17,157 bases of DNA from an uncultured bacterium (GTDB lineage: Bacteria; Bdellovibrionota_C; UBA2361; CAKMMH01): contig CAKMMH010000015.1 of NCBI GenBank assembly GCA_927798255.1, forward strand, positions 1 to 17,157. Reading direction: 5' to 3'. Below, one piece after another: positions 8,391 through 16,027 of this stretch. How positions within the stretch are numbered: the stretch's first letter is position 1; each line of letters begins with the position of its first letter. The translations under genes were made by a program, and so were the position numbers. Below the pieces are notes generated by a model, which was not told the DNA's origin, ran no database searches, and worked only from the letters and a program-made list of their open reading frames with translations.

Positions 8391-8813
8391 ATGATAATTA
8401 AAAAACTATCAGAAAATAAATTTATGATGCGTTTAGAAAAAGGAGAAGAAATTATCGAGAGTATAAAAAATTTTGCAAAAGAATATAATGTAAAATCTGG
8501 CGAAATCAAAGCTCTTGGTGCTGTAAACTTTGTAAGCGTTTCTTTATATACACCAGAAAATAAAAGTTACATAACAAAAGAATACTCAGAGCCTTTTGAA
8601 ATCACAAATCTTTATGGAAATATTTCAAGTATGAATAACGAGCCTTATCTTCATATTCATATTACTCTTGCCAATAAAGATTTTAATTGTGTTGGCGGAC
8701 ATCTAAATAAAGCTATTATTTCTGCAACATTTGAAGGATATATTGAAACATTTGACGCAGAAATTAATAGAGTAAAAGATGAAAACATCAATTTAAATGT
8801 TTGGGATATTTAA
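8391..8813 (+). CDS. PPC/DUF296-domain protein
   Basis: This 140-residue protein is a single PPC (plants and prokaryotes conserved, DUF296) domain, a trimeric fold also found at the C-terminus of plant AT-hook proteins. Visible features are the N-terminal MRLEKGEEIIESIKNFA (13-29), SGEIKALGAVN (36-46) and the conserved histidines of LHIHITL and VGGHL (His88, His90, His104), which in bacterial members can bind a metal. There is no AT-hook or other DNA-binding domain, and its role is unknown. The start is well supported by AAAGGA (8375-8380), 10 bases before the ATG. It is the last gene of the ung unit. Confidence 0.88.
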   Translation: MIIKKLSENKFMMRLEKGEEIIESIKNFAKEYNVKSGEIKALGAVNFVSVSLYTPENKSYITKEYSEPFEITNLYGNISSMNNEPYLHIHITLANKDFNCVGGHLNKAIISATFEGYIETFDAEINRVKDENINLNVWDI

Positions 8814-8866
8814 AAAAGCTAAGCTCCCTTAGTTAGCTACCACTAGCTGTGCGGGGCCAAGTAGCA

Positions 8867-8901
8867 GACACCTGATATCAAATTTCCAAATATCAGGTGT
8901 C
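8867..8901. repeat. Perfect 12-bp inverted repeat
   Basis: GACACCTGATAT (8867-8878) pairs fully with ATATCAGGTGTC (8890-8901) around an 11-base A/T-rich loop. The arms contain the CAGGT heptamer core in opposite orientations. A stem this long between two convergent genes could block transcription from both sides. Confidence 0.8.
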
Positions 8902-8931
8902 AGATATCCGTTTACAGAAACCTAATACCTG
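8886..8931 (-). repeat. Degenerate heptanucleotide tract, minus strand
   Basis: Read on the minus strand, units of the form C/T-n-G begin every 7 bases: CAGG, TAGG, CTGT, CGGA, CTGA, CTGA and TTGG, ending at plus-strand bases 8931, 8924, 8917, 8910, 8903, 8896 and 8889. The first block shares GCTTCAGGTA with 7491-7500 in island 1. Individual units are poorly conserved, but the phase holds for seven units. Confidence 0.55.
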
Positions 8932-8971
8932 AAGCTAGCCATCAAAAATACCAATCCCCGATTTCTTACTA

Positions 8972-11900
8972 CTAATTTGCTGTCACCTCTAACGCTAACT
9001 TCTTAATTCCTCTTAAATCAAGTTTTCCTGTTCCTAAGATTGGAAAACTTTCAACTTTATAAAACTCTTCTGGTTTTGGAATCCATAAGTTTGCAAGCCC
9101 TCTTTTTTGAAGCTCTTTAACAATTTCTCTAGGGTCGAAATTTTCCATGGTGTGAAGCACAACTAACTTCTCACCTTTCTTTCCATCAGGCACTCCCGTT
9201 ACAACACAACATTTTTCAGAACCACCATAAATATCTTGAATTAATTCCTCAGCTTTTATATGTGGCACCATCTCTCCTGCAATCTTACTAAACCTAGAAA
9301 CCCTATCTACAATTTTTATAAAGCCATCTTTATCACAAATTGCAATATCACCTGTTAAGTACCAACCATCTTTTAACACTTCTTTTGAAAGCTCAGGTTT
9401 TCCATAATACCCCATCATTACATTTGCACCTTTTATACAAAGCATTCCTTCTTCATTAGGCCCTAGCTCCTCACCTGTATCTAAAGAAGTAATCTTTGCA
9501 CAAATTTGAGGAAGTGGTCTTCCAACTGTTCCATCTTTTCCTCCCTTTTGCTCTTTCCAATATCCAGAAGCATCAAAAAGATTTACAGAAACTACAGGCG
9601 AAAGCTCAGTGCAACCATAGCCTTCATAAATTTTAAGCCCGAATTTAGCTTCAAAATCTTCTGCAATTTTTCTTTGTAATTTTTCAGCACCTGTAATTAC
9701 AAATCTTAAACTCTTAAATTGACTAACTTCACACTTTCTAATATAAGCTGCCATAAAAATACCTGTCGCTACAAGCACTGTTAACTTATTCTTTTCTATC
9801 ATATTTCCAACAGTAGCAGCATCTAATGGATTACTGTGATAACAAATTTGAAATCCTCTTAAAAGTGGAAGCCATAATGTTACTGTAAAACCAAAAGAAT
9901 GGAAAAATGGAAGAATTCCTACAAGACCATCTTTTGAACAGAAATCTACAGCAGAAAGCATACTTTCAATATTTGACGTAATATTATCATGTGAAAGCAT
10001 CACGCCCTTTGGATCTCCTGTAGAACCACTAGAGAAAATAATTGTAGCCATATCATGTCTTGATGGACGCTTTGTTAAAAATATTTTTTCAATTAAAATT
10101 CTTGGAATTAATAAAGCGTACAAAATATATTTTATCTTTTCAGACTTTTTAATACCTGCAAGCTTTTCTTCTAAAAATATCATTGAATCCATTTTTTCTT
10201 TATTAAGCTTCTCTAGCACTTTCTTTGCAGTTATGATTTTTTTCATTCCTGTTTGTTTTTGTGCAGCCTCTAAGAAATCATTACCTGCTGTATAATTTAA
10301 GTTAATTGGCACTTTTCCAATGAAATAAAGTGCAATATTTACAAGTGCAGCTTCAATAGATGGTGGAATCATAACTCCAACAAATTTATCATCTTTAAAT
10401 TCCTCTTTTAATTTTCTTGAAATTAAAAGTGACATTCCAAGAGTCATCATGTAATTTAAAACAGGACCACCTGTGGCATTACACATAACTTTTTTAAACG
10501 GCCTTCTTTTTGCAGTTCTAATAAAAGATGTGTGTAAAAGTTGAAAAACTTCTTTCTTATATTTTGAAGCCTCAGCACCAAGCTCTTGCACAGCTTGTCT
10601 AATTTTATATGCATTAGTACGATCTAAAATTGGCTTACCTACAAGAATAGTTAAAGGATAAGGAAGTTCTTTTGGCATACTCCTTCCAAACTTTCCATCG
10701 TTTAATATCCAACTGCTCCCCCAAATTCTATCTAAATACATAGGAATAACAGGCGCGCTTGTCATCTTTGAAATCCTTGTAAATCCTGCAGTAAATGGAA
10801 GCATGTTTCCAACACGTGACACTTGTCCTTCACCAAAAATAACAACGATTTCCCCTTTTCTTACAGCGCTTGCTGCTTCTCTTAATGCAAGCACGCTTTC
10901 CTTTGTACATTTCTCAGGAATTGGAATAGCACGTAAAATTTTAGCAATTGGCTTTACATATTTTAAATTATACATGCTATCATAAATCAAAAATCTTACC
11001 GACCTTGAAATTGATGCCATTACAATAAAAGGATCTAAGTAAGATAAGTGATTACATACTATAATTGCGCCACCTTTTCTTGGAATATTTTCAAGTCCTA
11101 CGATTTTTAATTTATAAATTAAATTTACAAGTACCCACACTACACATCTAATAAACAATTTTGGTAGTCTAAAGCATGCATGAATTGTTAATCCTAAACT
11201 TATGATTGAAACTGCTCTTAAAATTGAAACATCGCTAAATCCTAATGCGAAACCACCAAATACAAAAAGTCCTACGACAATTGAAGCACAAAATACTGTT
11301 ATCATTAAAATAGTAGCATTATACCTTCCAGATTGTTTGTAAGGGATTTTATTTTGAACATAGGCATAAGTAGGAAGAATAAAAAAGCTTAAACTAAATC
11401 CCATTAAAAAAGTCAAAAAATAATTAAATAATCCATTTGGGTTTAAAAATGAAAAACAAAAAAGAGAAATTGACGCGCAAACTGCACCTAAAGGAATTGC
11501 GCCAAGTTCAACTCTTCCTTTAAATAAAAAAGACGTTGCGATAGCACTAACTATACCACCTAGAAATAAAAGAGCCATAAATTTTGCAAGTGCATCTAAA
11601 TTGATAACTTCCATACATGTTCTATAAACCATTACAAAACAAAAAATGGAAATGATAGACCAGAAAGCTGACATCGCGTAAATTGAAATATTTATCCCTG
11701 AATGTCTTTTCATTTTTTCAAAAGTTTTAAAAATGCTTAAAGGAAAATATTCTAATTTAACATTATTATTATTTTCTAATTCTCCACTTTTATTATCTTT
11801 AAGACAAAAACTGCTAATTACTGTTAATGCTGCCATTATTGTTAGAGTAACATTAATAGATGATGGGTTTTCTTTTATTCCAATAAAAACAACACTTATT

Positions 11901-12364
11901 AATGCTAAAAATGAAAGCCCTTGATTTATAGACATTGCTTTTCCACGCTCATCATCTTTAAATCTTTCGCATAGAAATACATAATTAGAAGTAACATAAA
12001 GTGAGCGATTAGCACCTAAGATAAAAAGTAAAATAAATAATGCTGAAACGCTTTCTAAAGAAAAGAAATAATTTACACAAAGTGCCACACAAAGTGAAAC
12101 GATACTACTTAATTTAAACGCTTTAACGCTTGAATATTTATCAATAAAGCTTCCATTAAATGATGCAAATAGGACATATGGAACACAAAACGATACAAAT
12201 GCTAACATAGTGATCCAAAACTCATTTGCACCTTCAAATCTTCCACTGATATACAAAAATATTGAAACAAATATTAGAAAATCAAATACTGAATGTAAAA
12301 ACTTTAATAAGATAAAAGAAATTTTATCGAGACTTGCCAAATTACTATTATTAAAAAGACTCAT
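8972..12364 (-). CDS. Aas-type fusion: MFS transporter, PlsC acyltransferase and acyl-CoA/acyl-ACP synthetase
   Basis: This roughly 1130-residue protein joins three domains. Residues about 1-405 are a 12-helix MFS transporter like LplT, a lysophospholipid flippase. Residues about 410-610 are a PlsC-type acyltransferase with NHLSYLD (438-444; catalytic His439 and Asp444) and FGEGQ (510-514), where the family usually has FPEGT. Residues about 625-1130 are an AMP-forming synthetase with the P-loop SSGSTGDPKG (778-787), YGCTELSP (916-923), TGD (1004-1006) and the catalytic lysine of GTGKLD (Lys1114). Together these suggest uptake and re-acylation of lysophospholipid at the inner membrane, with acyl groups activated by the same chain. 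This architecture is known in many Gram-negative bacteria. I chose ATG at 12364, preceded by AAGAGAG two bases away; an in-frame TTG at 12382 would add six residues. Divergent from lepB. Confidence 0.92.
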   Translation of the reverse strand: MSLFNNSNLASLDKISFILLKFLHSVFDFLIFVSIFLYISGRFEGANEFWITMLAFVSFCVPYVLFASFNGSFIDKYSSVKAFKLSSIVSLCVALCVNYFFSLESVSALFILLFILGANRSLYVTSNYVFLCERFKDDERGKAMSINQGLSFLALISVVFIGIKENPSSINVTLTIMAALTVISSFCLKDNKSGELENNNNVKLEYFPLSIFKTFEKMKRHSGINISIYAMSAFWSIISIFCFVMVYRTCMEVINLDALAKFMALLFLGGIVSAIATSFLFKGRVELGAIPLGAVCASISLFCFSFLNPNGLFNYFLTFLMGFSLSFFILPTYAYVQNKIPYKQSGRYNATILMITVFCASIVVGLFVFGGFALGFSDVSILRAVSIISLGLTIHACFRLPKLFIRCVVWVLVNLIYKLKIVGLENIPRKGGAIIVCNHLSYLDPFIVMASISRSVRFLIYDSMYNLKYVKPIAKILRAIPIPEKCTKESVLALREAASAVRKGEIVVIFGEGQVSRVGNMLPFTAGFTRISKMTSAPVIPMYLDRIWGSSWILNDGKFGRSMPKELPYPLTILVGKPILDRTNAYKIRQAVQELGAEASKYKKEVFQLLHTSFIRTAKRRPFKKVMCNATGGPVLNYMMTLGMSLLISRKLKEEFKDDKFVGVMIPPSIEAALVNIALYFIGKVPINLNYTAGNDFLEAAQKQTGMKKIITAKKVLEKLNKEKMDSMIFLEEKLAGIKKSEKIKYILYALLIPRILIEKIFLTKRPSRHDMATIIFSSGSTGDPKGVMLSHDNITSNIESMLSAVDFCSKDGLVGILPFFHSFGFTVTLWLPLLRGFQICYHSNPLDAATVGNMIEKNKLTVLVATGIFMAAYIRKCEVSQFKSLRFVITGAEKLQRKIAEDFEAKFGLKIYEGYGCTELSPVVSVNLFDASGYWKEQKGGKDGTVGRPLPQICAKITSLDTGEELGPNEEGMLCIKGANVMMGYYGKPELSKEVLKDGWYLTGDIAICDKDGFIKIVDRVSRFSKIAGEMVPHIKAEELIQDIYGGSEKCCVVTGVPDGKKGEKLVVLHTMENFDPREIVKELQKRGLANLWIPKPEEFYKVESFPILGTGKLDLRGIKKLALEVTAN

Positions 12365-12508
12365 AACTCTCTTAATTTTCAAAAAAAATAAACATTAAAT
12401 GAATAAAAAAACAGATACTATGTGAAATTTTATTCTCATTTTTAATAAATAACTAGCTTACTAGAATAAACTTTCCAAAATATTCAAAAAATTTTTAAAC
12501 TTTACACC

Positions 12509-12535
12509 TTGTTTTTTCTATCTTGCCGTTATACC
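12509..12535 (+). promoter_or_regulatory. Possible lepB promoter close to the start codon
   Basis: TTGTTT (12509-12514) and TATACC (12530-12535) are separated by 15 bases. If real, transcription would begin only a few bases before the lepB ATG, giving an almost leaderless message, which would fit the missing Shine-Dalgarno. Both hexamers are imperfect and the spacing is short, so this is weak. Confidence 0.25.
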
Positions 12536-12545
12536 CTCTTAAAAT

Positions 12546-13196
12546 ATGCAAGATAATCCAACCACAAATTTTAACATTGAAAATAATAACAACAAAGCCT
12601 GCGATAAGTCTAAAAATGAAATTTTATCTTTCATTCAAACTGCTATTGTATTTATTTTTTTATGGCTTGTTATAAGAGGAAGTATCATTGAAGCATTCAA
12701 GATCCCTTCCGGCTCTATGATTCCAACACTTCAAATTGGTGATTATTTACTTGTAAATAAGCTTTCATATGGAATAAGACTTCCTTTTGTAAAAGATACT
12801 ATCTATGAATATAGCAAACCTAAAAGAGGTGATATTGTAGTTTTTACAAAGGAAACTATAGATAGCGAAGAAGAAAAAAATATGAATTTTATAAAAAGAG
12901 TAATTGCTGTTGGTGGAGATACTCTTGAAGTTAAAAATAGAACTGTTTATGTAAATGATAAGCCACAAGAAGAAGATTACGCACAGTGGGTTTATGGCGG
13001 ACTTCCAACAGGTGATGTTTCAAAAATAACTATTCCAAAAGACCATGTATTTTTAATGGGGGATAACAGAGACAGATCAAAAGATTCGAGATATTGGAAA
13101 GAACCTTTTTTACCGACAAAAAGAATAAAAGGTCGCGCGCTTTTTATTTATTGGTCATTTAATGATTTAAAAAGAATATTTAAAGTTATAAAATAG
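12546..13196 (+). CDS. lepB: Signal peptidase I
   Basis: LepB cleaves signal peptides from exported proteins on the outer face of the inner membrane by a Ser/Lys mechanism. The 216-residue protein has a polar N-terminal tail, one membrane anchor (about 29-46), box B PSGSM (54-58, catalytic Ser57), box C RGDIVVF (94-100), box D with the general base in FIKRVIAVGGD (115-125, Lys117) and box E GDNRDRSKDSR (172-182). All active-site residues are present. There is no Shine-Dalgarno before the ATG: the upstream bases read CCCTCTTAAAAT. It is divergent from the Aas-type gene across a 181-bp A/T-rich gap and ends in the structured island before smpB. Confidence 0.97.
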   Translation: MQDNPTTNFNIENNNNKACDKSKNEILSFIQTAIVFIFLWLVIRGSIIEAFKIPSGSMIPTLQIGDYLLVNKLSYGIRLPFVKDTIYEYSKPKRGDIVVFTKETIDSEEEKNMNFIKRVIAVGGDTLEVKNRTVYVNDKPQEEDYAQWVYGGLPTGDVSKITIPKDHVFLMGDNRDRSKDSRYWKEPFLPTKRIKGRALFIYWSFNDLKRIFKVIK

Positions 13197-13207
13197 ATAA
13201 TCTAAGG

Positions 13208-13383
13208 ATACACTGATTAATTAAAAATTTACAAAGATACCCAAAATGGTAACCTTGAGTGAGTACGTAGTGCAAACGACATGCAACCACAAATGCACCC
13301 TGAAAGGGGTGTCTTAATTAAAAAGTATGCAACATTAAGCAACGGCAAGGTGTACCGAAATGTACAGCAAGGATTGCCCCACC
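13208..13383. other. G+C-rich structured intergenic island 3
   Basis: Between convergent lepB and smpB, about 44% G+C by hand count over 13241-13380. An outer stem can form from ATAC and TTAATTAA (13208-13211, 13217-13224) with TTAATTAA and GTAT (13314-13321, 13325-13328), continued inward by GATACCC with GGGTGTC (13236-13242 with 13307-13313, one G-T pair). An alternative inner hairpin is GCACCC with GGGTGT (13295-13300 with 13307-13312). A separate stem-loop lies at 13344-13378. No CAGGT heptamer is present here, so it may be unrelated to the other two islands. It may end transcription from one or both genes. Confidence 0.6.
13344..13378. repeat. Two-part hairpin, possible lepB transcription end
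   Basis: GGCAA (13344-13348) pairs with TTGCC (13374-13378), and inside it TGTAC (13351-13355) pairs with GTACA (13362-13366) around a 6-base loop. GCAAGG occurs twice (13345-13350 and 13367-13372). No T run follows on either strand, so it is not a classic intrinsic terminator. Confidence 0.55.
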
Positions 13384-13414
13384 TCAAATAACTACTCAAT
13401 CTTAAGATGCATCG

Positions 13415-13888
13415 TCAATTTTTACTATATTTGAGGGCTCGCCCAGCTTCAATCTTTTGCTCCCTTTCCTTTATTGCATTCCTTTTATCTGGAGCGTTTT
13501 TACCTCGTGCGAGTGCTACATCAAGTTTAACAAAACCGTTTCTAAAATATGCTTTTACTGGAACTAAAGTTAATCCTTTAACTTCAACTTTTGAAGCAAG
13601 TTTAAAAATTTCCTTTTTATGCATCAAAAGCTTTCTTTTTCTTATAGGATCATATTCTTTATCATTACTATGGGAATATTCTTTAATATAAGCTTGCAAA
13701 AGGTACAGCTCTCCATCGATAACTCGAATATAAGACTCTTGAAGGCTAATTTTTCCTTCTCTTAATGCCTTAATCTCCGCACCCTTTAGCACGATACCTG
13801 CTTCAAAATGTTCAATTATTTCGTAATTAAAAAAAGCTTTCTTATTATCAGCTATTACTTTAATTGCGCCTCTAGTATCATTTCTCAT
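13415..13888 (-). CDS. smpB: SsrA (tmRNA)-binding protein
   Basis: SmpB binds tmRNA and brings it to ribosomes stalled on broken messages, enabling trans-translation. The 157-residue protein has the family motifs NKKAFFNYEI (15-24), EAGIVLKGAEIKALREGK (29-46), RKLLMHKKEI (84-93), LARGKNAPDKR (125-135) and a basic C-terminal tail ending KYSKN, expected to enter the mRNA channel. Length is normal. No ribosome-binding site is visible before the ATG. It lies 97 bp downstream of the glycosyltransferase gene on the same strand, in an A/T-rich gap with nothing else notable, so it could be co-transcribed with it. I find no tmRNA gene (ssrA) in the window. Confidence 0.96.
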   Translation of the reverse strand: MRNDTRGAIKVIADNKKAFFNYEIIEHFEAGIVLKGAEIKALREGKISLQESYIRVIDGELYLLQAYIKEYSHSNDKEYDPIRKRKLLMHKKEIFKLASKVEVKGLTLVPVKAYFRNGFVKLDVALARGKNAPDKRNAIKEREQKIEAGRALKYSKN

Positions 13889-13985
13889 TAATTTATCAGT
13901 CTAAAATCAAAACATAATTCTAAAATAAGTTTTCTGTAATATACATTAAAAGAACCATTTTTTAAATAAAACTTTCTAAAAAAGA

Positions 13986-16022
13986 TTACTTCTTCCTAAT
14001 ATGTAACATGGCATGAAAGAATCCAGGACCACTCCAAGGAATATGATTAAAAGAATAGTTTAAAAATCCCTTTAACGTCATTTTATTATAATCAGGATCC
14101 CACCAACACCTTGTTTTTATTAATGTTGAATAGTACTCATCTTCTCTTCCTTTTATTAAACTTTCCTCTTTCTTTTCTCTTCTTGTGGACTCCTGGTCTT
14201 CTATTAAATATTTAAAATCCTCTAGCTTAAATCCATTCATTGAATATTTTAATTGTTGATAACCTATCATATATGTAGTAACTGGCCAAACAGTCTCTCC
14301 TTTAACATACATAATAGGCATATAACCTAATGAATATGTATCAATTGTGTTCTTAATTCCATTTAAAATATTATGTAAATCTTTTGAAGTATGAACTTGG
14401 CTAAATACTTCAAACTCACTTCCTGCATTTTGAAAATTTACGATTCTTGCCATTCTGATATCATAAATAAAAAATGCTAAGAATATAAATTTTATAAAAT
14501 TAAACCTTAAATGTTTAAATGTTGAAGCGATAATACACAAAACCACTCCAAATATAATAAAGTCGACATTATCTTTAAAAACATATTGGGCGTTTTGTGC
14601 ATCTTTTGACTGAAAAATAAAAATTATTCCAAGAATTGCACTTATTCCACCAATAATATATATCATATTTGTAAGACTAAAACTTTTTAATTTATGAATA
14701 AAACTTGAACCAAGAATTTCATTAAATAATAATGAATAATAAACTATAAAAGCTATAATAGGATACACACTAAGCCAAGGCACTTTCTCACCTAAATAAC
14801 AATATGTTGCCATATTTCCTGCAGCAAAATATCCAAAGAAAGCTAGGCTGCGTTCCTTTTTTAATAAATGATAAACTGTAACGACAAACGCATATGTAGG
14901 TAAAATACATAATCCAAAGAAATCATAGCTATTTTTTAATTTGAAAAAATTCCAAATAAATGTATTTGACATACCAATTTTGCTATGTACTAAAGCTAAA
15001 ATTAGAGCAGTTAAAAATGATATTATAAAGAATGGCATTGTCCAAATAGCTTTTCTACAAAGATATACAATATGAGCTATCATAATTATTAGTAAAAGAA
15101 AATCATGCCAAGCCATCATGTAAAATTGAAATAGAAACGGCCCTTTTATTCTTTCCATTCCATGGTGTGCTAGCCAATACCCAATACTTTTTCTATAAAT
15201 CCCATCCAAAAATGTTCCAAAATAATGCTCGGTAAGTGATGGTGATTCTATAAAATACCTAAATCCACCAGAAAAAAAATAATAAATTACAAAAATTGAC
15301 AATAATAAACCAACTAAATATGTTATCTTATATGAAATAAAATGATTATAAATTTTACCAAGCATTGAATTTCTTAAATTATCACCCGTGTAAAGCATAA
15401 AAAAGAATTCAAAAAACAAATATCCAATCATTACTGCATAAAACACATAAGAATTTTCTTTTGTACATATTTGTAAACTTAATCCTAGTATTACAAGAAT
15501 TGCTTTCCATCTTGGTTTTGCAAGAATGACACCTATTAAAATTATTGACCACCAAGTAAGCATTAAATAATCATGCCTTACAAACCTTGACCAAAATATC
15601 ATTGTCGGTGAAAGCCCTATAAGCATAGTCATAAATAATACAGTAGTAGGCTTTAAATACTTTCTAAATAAAAAAGGAAGTAACACAAATAAGCTTCCTA
15701 AAAATGCTATAATTACACGTCCAGAAAAAACAGAATATCCAAAAATTCTATAAGCAACTCTTAGTGCATGATATAAAAATGGTCCATGAGTCATAGGGTC
15801 ATATTTATAAAAACCCGAATCTGGTCTTTCAAAATAATAATACCCCTGAATTAAATGAATAGCTTCATCATGATGAATCGGCCTATCCTCTAATCCTATA
15901 AATCTAAAAGCAAGTGACAATGCAACAATAAATATAAAAAATATCCACTGCTTTGTTGAAAAAAACTTAAGAATATCTTGATTTGTTTTGGGCAGCATAA
16001 AATTTCTTAAACCATTATTCAT
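13986..16022 (-). CDS. Membrane glycosyltransferase, Agl23/GT39-like (TIGR03663 type)
   Basis: The 678-residue protein is a polytopic GT-C-fold protein, resembling the 'flippase activity-associated protein Agl23' family related to GT39 and ArnT. Enzymes of this fold take sugars from polyprenyl-phosphate carriers and transfer them on the outer face of the inner membrane. The first loop after helix 1 (about 25-42) carries RPIHHDEAIH (47-56), with His51, Asp52 and Glu53 at the place of the catalytic acidic residue(s) in GT-C enzymes. It is followed by MTHGPFLYH (77-85), SRFVRHDY (145-152) and TKENSYVF (187-194). About a dozen helices follow, then a soluble C-terminal domain (about 530-678). The start has a good AAAGG nine bases upstream that overlaps the end of the preceding FAD oxidoreductase gene, 5 bp away, so the two are co-transcribed. 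The acceptor is unknown. Confidence 0.78.
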   Translation of the reverse strand: MNNGLRNFMLPKTNQDILKFFSTKQWIFFIFIVALSLAFRFIGLEDRPIHHDEAIHLIQGYYYFERPDSGFYKYDPMTHGPFLYHALRVAYRIFGYSVFSGRVIIAFLGSLFVLLPFLFRKYLKPTTVLFMTMLIGLSPTMIFWSRFVRHDYLMLTWWSIILIGVILAKPRWKAILVILGLSLQICTKENSYVFYAVMIGYLFFEFFFMLYTGDNLRNSMLGKIYNHFISYKITYLVGLLLSIFVIYYFFSGGFRYFIESPSLTEHYFGTFLDGIYRKSIGYWLAHHGMERIKGPFLFQFYMMAWHDFLLLIIMIAHIVYLCRKAIWTMPFFIISFLTALILALVHSKIGMSNTFIWNFFKLKNSYDFFGLCILPTYAFVVTVYHLLKKERSLAFFGYFAAGNMATYCYLGEKVPWLSVYPIIAFIVYYSLLFNEILGSSFIHKLKSFSLTNMIYIIGGISAILGIIFIFQSKDAQNAQYVFKDNVDFIIFGVVLCIIASTFKHLRFNFIKFIFLAFFIYDIRMARIVNFQNAGSEFEVFSQVHTSKDLHNILNGIKNTIDTYSLGYMPIMYVKGETVWPVTTYMIGYQQLKYSMNGFKLEDFKYLIEDQESTRREKKEESLIKGREDEYYSTLIKTRCWWDPDYNKMTLKGFLNYSFNHIPWSGPGFFHAMLHIRKK

Positions 16023-16027
16023 TTAAA

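Larger units (their letters stand above)
8818..8940. other. G+C-rich structured intergenic island 2
   Basis: The gap between the convergent PPC and Aas-type genes is about 46% G+C by hand count. It begins with alternative short hairpins: CTAAG/CTTAG (8819-8823 with 8828-8832) or AGCTAA/TTAGCT (8817-8822 with 8833-8838), then AGCTA/TAGCT (8835-8839 with 8844-8848). A perfect 12-bp inverted repeat and a heptamer-phased tract follow. It probably serves both genes as a transcription end region, but no strong T run follows any stem, so intrinsic termination is uncertain. Confidence 0.65.

Noticed and set aside
12365..12382. Longer start of the Aas-type fusion at TTG 12382
   Set aside because: The ATG at 12364 has the better purine-rich site just upstream, and the extra six residues add nothing conserved.
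7565..13293. ACGTAGTG and ACCACAAA shared in the same order by islands 1 and 3
   Set aside because: Two shared 8-mers between segments of about 200 bases are not far from chance, and their spacing differs (85 versus 21 bases). Not enough to call the islands related.
13197..13414. tmRNA gene (ssrA) beside smpB
   Set aside because: smpB is often near ssrA, but I see neither the tRNA-like ends nor a tag frame with a plausible degradation tag on either strand.
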